A stretch of 18,563 nt of DNA, from positions 1 through 18,563 of the forward strand of contig CAZMJM010000014.1 of assembly GCA_964566875.1 (NCBI GenBank). Direction: 5' to 3'. Source of the stretch: CAZEQH01 sp964566875 (GTDB lineage: Bacteria; Patescibacteriota; Minisyncoccia; Minisyncoccales; JANBVM01). The notes beneath the pieces are model-generated. The model was not told the DNA's origin and did not search any database. It saw nothing but the letters and a program-made list of their open reading frames with translations. The translations under genes and the position numbers were made by a program. Shown here piece by piece: positions 1 through 5,692 of this stretch (the stretch's first letter is position 1; every line of letters starts with the position of its first letter).

Positions 1-53
1 CCTTATCCACGCCGCCAGCGTTCATCCTGGACCAGGATCAAATCCTCAGAATG
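1..53 (-). rRNA. rrs: 16S ribosomal RNA, 5' end only (runs off window edge)
   Basis: Read on the minus strand, positions 46-11 give the universal start of bacterial 16S rRNA: TTGATCCTGG at 41-32, then AGGATGAACGCTGGCGGCGT. Aligning TGATC to E. coli positions 14-18 puts mature nucleotide 1 near position 53. The gene continues beyond position 1. GTGGATAAGG after the GGCGGC block recalls Parcubacteria-type sequences (from memory, not searched). The segment matching primer 27F has four substitutions, and they form compensated pairs in helix 1, so they look genuine. A strong promoter and a leader hairpin lie just upstream. Confidence 0.92.
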
Positions 54-60
54 AATGAGA

Positions 61-90
61 TTAGCCGTGGGTAAAACCCACTAGCTAATT
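61..90 (-). other. Hairpin in the 16S leader
   Basis: A long hairpin lies about 8 nt before the predicted mature 16S 5' end. ATTAGC pairs with GCTAAT and, inside it, GTGGG pairs with CCCAC around a five-base loop; the internal loop is asymmetric (2 nt against 1 nt). It lies between the rRNA promoter and the 16S, so it would be part of the pre-rRNA leader. It may help processing or early folding of the transcript. The pairing is seen directly; the role is inferred. Confidence 0.55.
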
Positions 91-149
91 TGACGTAATC
101 GGGACAACTTAAAAAGACTCTTTAATTTTAACGTTCTTCGGCAAGGTGT

Positions 150-178
150 ATTCTATAAAATCTTTAGTCTCCTGTCAA
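150..178 (-). promoter_or_regulatory. rRNA promoter, near-consensus sigma70 type
   Basis: On the minus strand TTGACA (178-173) is separated by exactly 17 nt from TAGAAT (155-150). The -35 is a perfect consensus and the -10 differs at one base. Transcription should start near 143, leaving a leader of about 90 nt before the 16S 5' end. The leader contains a loosely boxA-like GAGTCTTTTTAAG around 120-108, a weak resemblance only. This is the best promoter in the window, as expected for an rRNA operon. Confidence 0.8.
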
Positions 179-249
179 CCTTGATATCAAAAAAGAATGG
201 GCCGCCTCGCGGATTCGCCTTACACCATGCGGCGTAGGGTAAGAACCTG

Positions 250-321
250 AGCCGGAGAGAGGAATCGGACCTCCAACCTAGGGTTTACAAAACCCTTGCT
301 CTGCCATTGAGCTACTCCGGC
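250..321 (-). tRNA. trnT: tRNA-Thr (anticodon TGT)
   Basis: A complete cloverleaf can be drawn on the minus strand. Acceptor GCCGGAG (321-315) pairs with CTCCGGC (257-251). The D stem is GCTC/GAGC. The anticodon stem AGGGT/ACCCT closes the loop TTTGTAA, with anticodon TGT at 289-287, which reads ACA (Thr). The T stem GGAGG/CCTCT closes the loop TCCGATT, with one G-U pair. The discriminator base would be T at 250, and no CCA is encoded (the sequence continues CAGG). T is unusual for a bacterial tRNA-Thr discriminator, usually A. It lies about 70 nt upstream of the rRNA promoter. Confidence 0.93.
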
Positions 322-330
322 TTAGGCGAT

Positions 331-459
331 GACGGGCAGACCCGTCGCTCGCGAGCGCCAAGTCAGGTCACGTCGTTCACGAACGACGCGGCAGGCAAAA
401 CCATTGCTCCCTGCCTCGCACCGTATAGTGCTGGGTAACCAACTGAGCTAAGGTGGCGG
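331..459 (-). other. tRNA-like 5' half followed by four hairpins (possible degenerate or interrupted tRNA)
   Basis: On the minus strand 457-436 reads as a textbook tRNA 5' half: acceptor GCCACCT, TA, D stem GCTC and D loop AGTTGGTTA. The next bases are CCCAGC instead of the expected GAGC, and no proper anticodon or T arm follows. Instead there are GC-rich hairpins: 390-395/410-415, 371-378/381-388 (8 bp), the self-complementary 347-356, and 331-336/341-346. GCCAAGT on the plus strand (357-363) is a poor partner (5 of 7) for the acceptor. It could be a pseudogene tRNA invaded by a palindromic repeat, a structured RNA, or an assembly chimera. It starts one base after the stop codon of the upstream ORF. 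Confidence 0.4.
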
Positions 460-807
460 TTATCTTTTGGTGGCTCGCCGGACCTCGTCCCAATATCCCT
501 CATCCTCCTCTATCTTCTTCTTCTGGTTGTTTTCCTTAAGCTTCTGCAACCAGGAAAAAGTCTTGTGGTCTGTTTTAAGAGATAAAATCCTGATCTTTTT
601 CAAGGTCTTCTCCAGGAATATACTGGAGGAAAAATTTTTCCACGGATTGATACCGCTGATTCTCTCATGAAGGGTAAGACCGGGGATTTTCTCCTTCGTT
701 TCTTCTTCGGGAAGAGCGGAGACGGCAGGGAGTTTTCTTAAAACAATCCCTCCCAGCCCCAGGGAGCTTCCCATAAAAACTATAAAGGCTACGGCGTCAT
801 AGCTCAT
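460..807 (-). CDS. Hypothetical single-pass membrane protein, 115 aa
   Basis: I do not recognise this family. Residues about 5-24 form one hydrophobic helix rich in small residues (AFIVFMGSSLGLGGIVL), followed at once by RK, which predicts a cytoplasmic C-terminus. The rest is polar and basic, with a lysine-rich segment near the C-terminus (QKKKIEEDEGYWDEVRRATKR region). The start ATG (807-805) lies inside the 3' end of tsf and the two frames overlap by 11 nt, which suggests translational coupling in the rpsB-tsf transcript. The only ribosome-binding hint is AAGG, one base before the ATG, too close for a normal Shine-Dalgarno. Coding status rests on length, the coherent membrane segment and tight coupling. 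Confidence 0.6.
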   Translation of the reverse strand: MSYDAVAFIVFMGSSLGLGGIVLRKLPAVSALPEEETKEKIPGLTLHERISGINPWKNFSSSIFLEKTLKKIRILSLKTDHKTFSWLQKLKENNQKKKIEEDEGYWDEVRRATKR

Positions 808-1240
808 ACCTTGTGAAAGCTTCTAAAGTGATATTTTCTCCGAATTTAGAGATGTATTCGGCGACCAAATCCTTGACGGTTTTGGATTGGTCTTTAATCC
901 AGGGCTGTTCTAAAACTTCTTGTTCCGATGGCATGGCGGCGATCTGAAGACACAGTTCGTGGGCCAGGTTTTTAAAATCTTCGGCGCGGGCTACAAAATC
1001 AGACTCGCAGTGCAGCTCTATCAATACCCCCACCCTGCCTCCGGCATGTATATAGCTGTCTATTATCCCTTCACAGGTTTCACGGTCTGCCCTCTTGGCG
1101 GCCGACTTCTGCCCCTGTTCCCCCAGAATTTTCCTGGCCTTATCCATATCGCCGCCGGCTGATTCTAAAGCCTTCCGGCATTCCATGATGGAGGCTTCGG
1201 TTTCGTCGCGTAGTTTCTTTATTTTATCAATGGACACCAT
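797..1240 (-). CDS. tsf: Elongation factor Ts, short form (147 aa)
   Basis: EF-Ts is the nucleotide exchange factor of EF-Tu in the cytoplasm. The N-terminal UBA-like three-helix region is clear (residues 1-50: IKKLRDETEASIMECRKALESAGGD matches the family pattern in short stretches such as ECRKAL). The EF-Ts signature follows at about 75-85 (ELHCESDFVAR, with the D81-F82-V83 core that contacts EF-Tu). At 147 aa it is about half the E. coli length (283) and shorter than the Thermus form (196), so the second core subdomain and the coiled coil are absent. It follows rpsB after 70 nt, the usual bacterial order. The start ATG is preceded by an AT-rich stretch with no Shine-Dalgarno. The stop is TGA. 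Confidence 0.93.
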   Translation of the reverse strand: MVSIDKIKKLRDETEASIMECRKALESAGGDMDKARKILGEQGQKSAAKRADRETCEGIIDSYIHAGGRVGVLIELHCESDFVARAEDFKNLAHELCLQIAAMPSEQEVLEQPWIKDQSKTVKDLVAEYISKFGENITLEAFTRYEL

Positions 1241-1310
1241 AATTCAAAATTAAATTATTTTATATAACAAAAAGTAGATAGTGAACACTCAAGAGTGGAA
1301 ATGACAAGAA

Positions 1311-2111
1311 CTACTTTTGTTCTTCGCCGGCAGGTTGTTCTTCTTTCTTTTCTTTTTCCTTTTCCTCTCCGCCAGTTGGCGGATTCTCCTTCCTCTTCTT
1401 ATTCTCTTTTAGAGCATCGAGGGCGGTTTCCCTGGCCTTATCCAGGATATAGCCTATTGCGCTGACCGCGTCGTCATTGGCGGGAATAAGGTGGTCGGCC
1501 GGAACCGGATTGGTATCGGTATCGGCGACGCCGATTATCGGAATGTTTTTCTTCTTTGCTTCCTCCACGGCCAAATTATCCTTTTCCATACTCAGGACAA
1601 AAACGGCATCGGGTAATTTATCCATATCTTTAATTCCCCCGAATTTCCTATTGAAATCTTTGAGCTCCTGGTTCATTTCGGCCTGTTCTTTTTTGGTATA
1701 TTTTTCAAGTTCTCCCTTGTCCTTCTTCTCTTGAAGTCCTTTAAAATAATCTATTCTTTTCCGGATAATTTCAAAGTTGGTAAAGGTACCGCCTATCCAC
1801 CTTTCATTGACGTAAGGAAAACCGCACTGCTCGGCGAAATCCTTGACCAGGTTCTTGACCTGAACCTTGGTCCCCACCACCAGCAGGACCTTACCTTCTG
1901 AGATTATCTGCCATAGGAACTTTAAGGCAGCTTCCAGTTTTTCCTTTGTCTTATCAAGGTCCAGGATATGAACGGTGTTCCTCACTCCGTATAAATACGG
2001 CTCCATTTTGGGATGGACCTTGGAAGTCTTGTGTCCGAAGTGCAGGCCGGCCTGGGCCATCTCTTCAACGTTTATCTCGGGTATCTTTGATTTTGTTTCT
2101 TTCTCAGTCAT
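1311..2111 (-). CDS. rpsB: 30S ribosomal protein S2
   Basis: S2 is a head-region protein of the small subunit. Family hallmarks are visible: QAGLHFGHKTSKVHPKM (residues about 20-36), GVRNTVHILDLDKT, VNERWIGGTFTNF (about 101-113), PDAVFVLSM, and IPIIGVADTDTNP with PANDDA (about 190-214). The first ~235 residues match the normal S2 length. A tail of about 30 residues, rich in Lys and Glu, follows and is encoded partly by a palindromic repeat (1368-1383) giving PPTGG. A promoter lies only about 10 nt upstream of the ATG, so the mRNA is nearly leaderless. It is the first gene of an rpsB-tsf-ORF transcript and divergent from rpmE. Confidence 0.97.
   Translation of the reverse strand: MTEKETKSKIPEINVEEMAQAGLHFGHKTSKVHPKMEPYLYGVRNTVHILDLDKTKEKLEAALKFLWQIISEGKVLLVVGTKVQVKNLVKDFAEQCGFPYVNERWIGGTFTNFEIIRKRIDYFKGLQEKKDKGELEKYTKKEQAEMNQELKDFNRKFGGIKDMDKLPDAVFVLSMEKDNLAVEEAKKKNIPIIGVADTDTNPVPADHLIPANDDAVSAIGYILDKARETALDALKENKKRKENPPTGGEEKEKEKKEEQPAGEEQK
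1368..1383. repeat. In-gene palindromic repeat, rpsB 3' end
   Basis: TCCGCCAGTTGGCGGA is a near-perfect 16-bp palindrome: 7-bp arms around a two-base centre. It lies in frame within rpsB and encodes NPPTGG in the charged tail. Close relatives occur three times at the 3' end of rplY (4878-4893, 4905-4920, 4935-4950). Confidence 0.8.
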
Positions 2112-2127
2112 AGTAAACTAATTTTAT

Positions 2128-2156
2128 ATAGTATATCATATGGACAGATTTTTCAA
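2128..2156 (-). promoter_or_regulatory. rpsB promoter with almost no 5' UTR
   Basis: On the minus strand TTGAAA (2156-2151), a 17-nt spacer and TACTAT (2133-2128) make a good sigma70-type promoter. The predicted start near 2121 is only about 10 nt before the rpsB ATG at 2111, too short for a Shine-Dalgarno. Confidence 0.65.
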
Positions 2157-2191
2157 GACTCCATGCGCGGATGGGAAAAACGCACCTCGCC

Positions 2192-2215
2192 GCAAGGCTC
2201 CCGGCCTTGCTTTTT
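2192..2215 (+). terminator. Intrinsic-terminator-like hairpin upstream of rpmE
   Basis: GCAAGGC (2192-2198) pairs with GCCTTGC (2204-2210) around a five-base loop and is followed by TTTTT (2211-2215), a textbook plus-strand terminator. No plus-strand gene lies upstream within the window, and the T run merges into the probable rpmE promoter. It may block antisense read-through between the divergent genes, or act as a leader attenuator if transcription starts further left. Confidence 0.6.
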
Positions 2216-2234
2216 AAACGATATCTGCTAATAT
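2207..2234 (+). promoter_or_regulatory. Probable rpmE promoter, extended -10
   Basis: TTGCTT (2207-2212), a 16-nt spacer and TAATAT (2229-2234) preceded by TGC make an extended -10 promoter. The same TGC-TAATAT core recurs at the rplY promoter. The -35 overlaps the 3' arm of the terminator-like hairpin. Confidence 0.5.
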
Positions 2235-2266
2235 ATAATATCCATAAAATGAAATTTTAGAGACGT

Positions 2267-2530
2267 ATGAAGAAAGAAATCCATCCCAAATATTATACCG
2301 ACACCAAGGTGAAATGCGCCTGCGGCAACACCTTTACCGTCAGCTCTACCAAAGAGTATATCGAAACCGAAATATGCTCAGCCTGCCATCCTTTCTACAC
2401 CGGTAAGGAAAAGATTATCGATGCCGTCGGTCAGGTCCAGAAGTTCAGAAAGAGATTGGAAAAAAAGGTAGAATCCAAGGCTAAAAAGAAAAGGGTTCGC
2501 CAGTCGGCGGGAAAAACTAAGAAAAATTAG
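2267..2530 (+). CDS. rpmE: 50S ribosomal protein L31, zinc-binding form
   Basis: L31 bridges the large subunit to the small-subunit head. The start MKKEIHPKYY and the zinc-ribbon cysteines C17, C19, C37 and C40 (CAC and CSACHPFYTG) mark the zinc-containing C+ form. KEKIIDAVGQVQKFRKR completes the core by about residue 65. A Lys/Arg-rich tail of about 20 residues follows, longer than in many L31 proteins. The leader before ATG is AT-rich (AGAGACGT just upstream, no clear Shine-Dalgarno). prfA follows 53 nt downstream on the same strand, a common bacterial pairing. Confidence 0.95.
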   Translation: MKKEIHPKYYTDTKVKCACGNTFTVSSTKEYIETEICSACHPFYTGKEKIIDAVGQVQKFRKRLEKKVESKAKKKRVRQSAGKTKKN

Positions 2531-2583
2531 CGAATTCTCACTAACATTAATTTAATGCCTATTAAAAGGTTTTTTAAATTGCC

Positions 2584-3309
2584 ATGTCATCCGTAATAAT
2601 AGAAATCAGGGCCGGAGCCGGAGGCGAAGAAGCCGCGCTTTTCGCAAACAGCCTATTTAAGATGTACTCCAGGTATGCCCAGCACAAGGGCTGGAAGCAA
2701 AAACTGCTTGATTCGCATCCCACCGATTTGGGCGGCCTAAAGTACGTGGCTTTCGAGCTTAAAGACGGGGACGCCGCATCCTCCCTCAAATATGAAGGAG
2801 GAGTCCACCGGGTGCAGAGGATACCTGAAACGGAAAAATCGGGCAGAATCCACACTTCAACGGCTACGGTAGCCGTCCTGCCAAAGCCGGACGACGTTGA
2901 TGTTAAAATCAGGCCTGATGAGCTTAAAATTGACTCTTTCAGGGCTTCCGGCCCCGGAGGACAATATGTAAATAAGAAAGAAACTGCCGTCAGGATTACG
3001 CACCTGCCCACCGGCATAGTAGTAAGCTCGCAGAGCGAGAGAAACCAACTGCAGAATAAGGAAAACGCCATGACCCTGCTGTCGGCTAAGATTCTTGAAG
3101 AAAAGGAGAGAAAGAAGATGCAATCCTTAAGCAGCGAAAGAAGGTCTCAGATAGGAGGTGCAGGGAGAGAAGAAAAAATCAGAACATATAATTTTCCCCA
3201 GGACAGGATAACCGATCACCGTATCAAAAAAAGCTGGTACAGGATAGAAAAAATCCTTGACGGAGATCTGGATAAGATAGTGGCAACCCTACATAAAAAA
3301 ATAGGGTAA
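2584..3309 (+). CDS. prfA: Peptide chain release factor 1 lacking the N-terminal domain
   Basis: This class I release factor reads UAA/UAG and triggers peptidyl-tRNA hydrolysis. The catalytic GGQ is at 125-127 (ASGPGGQYVN). The stop-codon-reading segment contains P-E-T (81-83, HRVQRIPETEKSGRIHTS), matching the RF1 PxT pattern and not the RF2 SPF. The protein begins directly at the domain-2 signature IIEIRAGAGGEEAALFA. The usual ~100-residue N-terminal domain is missing (241 aa against ~360). An in-frame stop at 2575-2577 excludes an upstream extension, and rpmE ends only 53 nt before. ICT11-like or mitochondrial-type truncated factors are an alternative, but the PxT region is present, so RF1 is preferred. 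No Shine-Dalgarno is evident. It ends at a bidirectional terminator. Confidence 0.9.
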   Translation: MSSVIIEIRAGAGGEEAALFANSLFKMYSRYAQHKGWKQKLLDSHPTDLGGLKYVAFELKDGDAASSLKYEGGVHRVQRIPETEKSGRIHTSTATVAVLPKPDDVDVKIRPDELKIDSFRASGPGGQYVNKKETAVRITHLPTGIVVSSQSERNQLQNKENAMTLLSAKILEEKERKKMQSLSSERRSQIGGAGREEKIRTYNFPQDRITDHRIKKSWYRIEKILDGDLDKIVATLHKKIG

Positions 3310-3333
3310 AACATCCCCTTCCCGCATAAAAGA

Positions 3334-3363
3334 AAAAGCATAGGCATCCTGCCCTATGCTTTT
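3334..3363. terminator. Bidirectional intrinsic terminator (prfA / lytic transglycosylase)
   Basis: The arm AAAAGCATAGG (3334-3344) pairs with CCTATGCTTTT (3353-3363) around an eight-base loop. T-rich flanks on both strands allow it to end prfA (plus) and the convergent lytic transglycosylase gene (minus), whose stop codon at 3366-3364 touches the hairpin. Confidence 0.85.
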
Positions 3364-4848
3364 TTAGTCGAATACTCCACTGTCGATATAATCCTGGAAT
3401 TCGGCGGCATAGTCCATAATACCGGAATGATGCTGACCCGAGCTGTCCGTCCAACCGTACACATAGGCCTTGCCTCCGGCCTTGATGCAGCGTGAAGTCA
3501 TGGTGCTGGTACCACAGAGATAGGCCGTGGCCGCCCCTATTTCGTCGTACATCTTCTGGGAATCCGCACCCCAGTCGGACAGGTAAAGGCCGGCTGCCAG
3601 AAAGGCATCCTGGACCCTCCAGGGGTTAGCAGGCTTGTTGCCGGTAATAGCTTCTATCCTCTCTTTGTATCCCAGGTCCAGCCAGGTGCTTGGCATAAAC
3701 TGGGCAGGACCCATGGCCCCTCCCATCTGCACCTTGCCGTTACCTACCCAACAGGAAACAGGCACATTCTCTTCGTCCATACCCAATTCGGCGGTGACCT
3801 TAAGGAAAGAGGGCCATTGGGTCTTAGACATAACTGTTTTCCATGAGATATCAGGGTACTGACAGTAGGAACAATTGCACTGTCCTACGTTTTGTCCTAT
3901 CCGGGACTCAACCTGCAGTAATCCCATAAGGAAGGCAGGGCGTACTCCGGTCACTCCTTCTACATATTTGGCCAAAGCGTAAGCCTCTTCCAGTGTGGGA
4001 GCTTCTGATTCCGGAATCTGGGCCAGCCTGAATATCCTCTTCCTGATTTCCTGAGCCTTGGCATTAACATCGTCCAGATATTCCTCATAGGCTGCCTTTT
4101 CTCCCTGGACCTTGGCCAGAAGGTACTCCTTCTCCTGTTTCACCTGTTCCCCCTCCTGCTGTTGGAGCCGCTGAATAAGAACCTGTCTTTCCAAGTCTTC
4201 CTTTTCTCCGTCAAGAGATTTTTTCTGTTCTTCCAAATAAGATTTCAGCTCCTTGATGTTATCTAAAAGTTCCTGGTTTCTGGCGCCCAGAACCTCCAGA
4301 GACATGATGTCGCTGAAGAAATCTGAGAAATTGTCCTCTGCCAACAGAATCTCCATAAGGGATTTTTGGTCCTCTTCATAAACCGTTCTCAAAATAGTAA
4401 CCAGATGGTCTTCGATATCGCTGATTTTTATCGAGGTCTTATCGATGGAAGTTTCGGTGTCCTGAATCTGCAGCCCCAGATCCTTGACAATGAGATTGCT
4501 CTGATAAATCTGATTTTTTAACTGAGTAATGCGGCTGCTTAAAAGATAAACCTCGTTCTGATAGCTCTTTTCTTTGGTCTTAGTTTTCTGTATGTCCTGC
4601 TCCAGTTGGACGCTGGCGTTCTCATAATAAGCTTTGCATTTTTCCAAAAGCTGCTGGCAAGCCTCTTGAGAAATGATATTGCACTCCCTGTCAACGTTAT
4701 CCAGCTGGCATACCGTTTCCAGGCCTTCTCCATTGCTTTGCCCCTGGGTTACCGATGCCCATACTAAAAAACCCCCCAGTAATATTACGGTTGTCAATGG
4801 TATGGACAGCCATATGGGGATTTTTTTTAATTGACAGAAATAATTCAT
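3364..4848 (-). CDS. Secreted coiled-coil lytic transglycosylase (SLT/MltB-like), 494 aa
   Basis: A predicted peptidoglycan-cleaving enzyme anchored or exported by one N-terminal hydrophobic helix (residues about 11-32). Residues about 75-275 are a long heptad-rich coiled coil, resembling the EnvC/CwlO/PcsB type of hydrolase regulator. From about 285 a transglycosylase domain follows: LLQVESRIGQN holds the likely catalytic E314, and GGAMGPAQFMPSTW (376-389) is the MltB/SLT hallmark. Many cysteines lie outside the membrane segment (C47, C56, C64, C71, C324, C326, C329, C366, C445, C454), suggesting disulfides, which fits the thiol genes elsewhere in the window. It begins 11 nt after rplY and is probably cotranscribed with it. 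Its target may be the cell's own wall or that of a host or neighbour; the sequence does not say. Confidence 0.85.
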   Translation of the reverse strand: MNYFCQLKKIPIWLSIPLTTVILLGGFLVWASVTQGQSNGEGLETVCQLDNVDRECNIISQEACQQLLEKCKAYYENASVQLEQDIQKTKTKEKSYQNEVYLLSSRITQLKNQIYQSNLIVKDLGLQIQDTETSIDKTSIKISDIEDHLVTILRTVYEEDQKSLMEILLAEDNFSDFFSDIMSLEVLGARNQELLDNIKELKSYLEEQKKSLDGEKEDLERQVLIQRLQQQEGEQVKQEKEYLLAKVQGEKAAYEEYLDDVNAKAQEIRKRIFRLAQIPESEAPTLEEAYALAKYVEGVTGVRPAFLMGLLQVESRIGQNVGQCNCSYCQYPDISWKTVMSKTQWPSFLKVTAELGMDEENVPVSCWVGNGKVQMGGAMGPAQFMPSTWLDLGYKERIEAITGNKPANPWRVQDAFLAAGLYLSDWGADSQKMYDEIGAATAYLCGTSTMTSRCIKAGGKAYVYGWTDSSGQHHSGIMDYAAEFQDYIDSGVFD

Positions 4849-4859
4849 AAGGAAAGAGG

Positions 4860-5567
4860 TTATTGGCCTTCTTTCTTCCCGCCGGTTGGCGGTTGCCCTG
4901 CCTCTCCGCCGGCTGGCGGACTCTCCTTCTTCTCTCCGCCGGCTGGCGGACTCTCTTTTCCTGTCACCGGAGCCTTCTCTTCCAACGGGGCTTTCTCTAT
5001 TTCCTCTACCTTCTCGGGAGGGGAAACGGAAATCAATACTTCCGCGGGTTCCCTTAAAATCTTAACCCCTTCCGGTATTTCCAAGTCCCCCACCAGGATG
5101 ACATCTTCAAAGGTTTCCAATTTTTTAACATTCACCTTAATATCCTGAGGCAGCTTCTGGGGGAGGGCCTTCACTTCGATTTCTGATATGTTCTGGACAA
5201 GAGTGCCCCCCATGTTTTTTACTGCCGGTGCTATTCCCTCCAGGGTTATGGGAACGGTTACTTCCGTTTCTTCCTTCATCAACGGCTGGTAGAAATCTAC
5301 GTGAGTGGGCCTTCCGCTTAAAGGTCCGTACTGGACGTCATGAATTAAGACCGGAACCTCCTCTTTCTTACCTTTAATCTTCAGGGATACCAGAGAGCTC
5401 TCTCCGGCTTTCTTAAAAACGCTCTCAAAGTCTTTAAGAGATACCTTAAAATTAAGGTTTTCCTTTATCTCCGGTCCGTACAAAACCGCAGGAATGAGCT
5501 TTTTCCTACGGAGGTCATTTACTCTGCTTTTAACTTTTTCTCTTAATTCTACTGAAAGGGAAATCAT
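4860..5567 (-). CDS. rplY: 50S ribosomal protein L25 (TL5/CTC form)
   Basis: L25 binds 5S rRNA. The N-terminal domain is recognisable by RRKKLIPAVLYGP (residues about 20-32) and VLIHDVQYGPLSGRPTHVDFYQ (in short pieces: DVQYGPLSGRPTHVDFYQ). The C-terminal TL5/CTC domain covers about 95-182 (ITLEGIAPAVKNMGGTL, then ALPQKLPQDIKVN, and LEIPEGVKI). After the domain comes a low-complexity tail of about 50 residues with PPAGG, PPAGG and PPTGG, produced by three copies of a palindromic DNA repeat. It has its own extended -10 promoter and a UTR of about 80 nt with no Shine-Dalgarno. Confidence 0.95.
   Translation of the reverse strand: MISLSVELREKVKSRVNDLRRKKLIPAVLYGPEIKENLNFKVSLKDFESVFKKAGESSLVSLKIKGKKEEVPVLIHDVQYGPLSGRPTHVDFYQPLMKEETEVTVPITLEGIAPAVKNMGGTLVQNISEIEVKALPQKLPQDIKVNVKKLETFEDVILVGDLEIPEGVKILREPAEVLISVSPPEKVEEIEKAPLEEKAPVTGKESPPAGGEKKESPPAGGEAGQPPTGGKKEGQ
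4878..4950. repeat. Three in-frame palindromic repeats at the rplY 3' end
   Basis: Three 16-bp palindrome-like units lie at 4878-4893, 4905-4920 and 4935-4950. The last two are identical (TCCGCCGGCTGGCGGA) and the flanking bases CTC are shared as well. Each encodes PPAGG or PPTGG in the L25 tail. The unit is closely related to the one at the rpsB 3' end. Confidence 0.85.
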
Positions 5568-5653
5568 GATTGATTGGAAATATTATCAGTTGAGACAAAA
5601 ACATCTGAAGACTGCCATGCTCTACTGAAACACTATTTTAGTTTGCGGCTATT

Positions 5654-5682
5654 ATATTAGCAGGGAAATCCGAAAAATGCAA
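5654..5682 (-). promoter_or_regulatory. rplY promoter, extended -10
   Basis: On the minus strand TTGCAT (5682-5677), a 17-nt spacer and TAATAT (5659-5654) preceded by TGC make a good extended -10 promoter. Transcription would start near 5647, about 80 nt before the rplY ATG. Confidence 0.65.
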
Positions 5683-5692
5683 TTCTTAATAT

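Noticed and set aside
189..212. Terminator for tRNA-Thr on the minus strand
   Set aside because: The stem CCGC/GCGG is only 4 bp, and the T run lies 7 nt away from it, too weak to call.
357..457. A functional second tRNA gene
   Set aside because: Only the 5' acceptor and D loop fit. The D stem, anticodon arm and T arm fail, and the best 3' acceptor partner has two mismatches of seven.
1241..1310. Terminator between rpsB and tsf
   Set aside because: CACTC/GAGTG forms only a 5-bp stem with a two-base loop, and the T run lies well downstream. Cotranscription is more likely.
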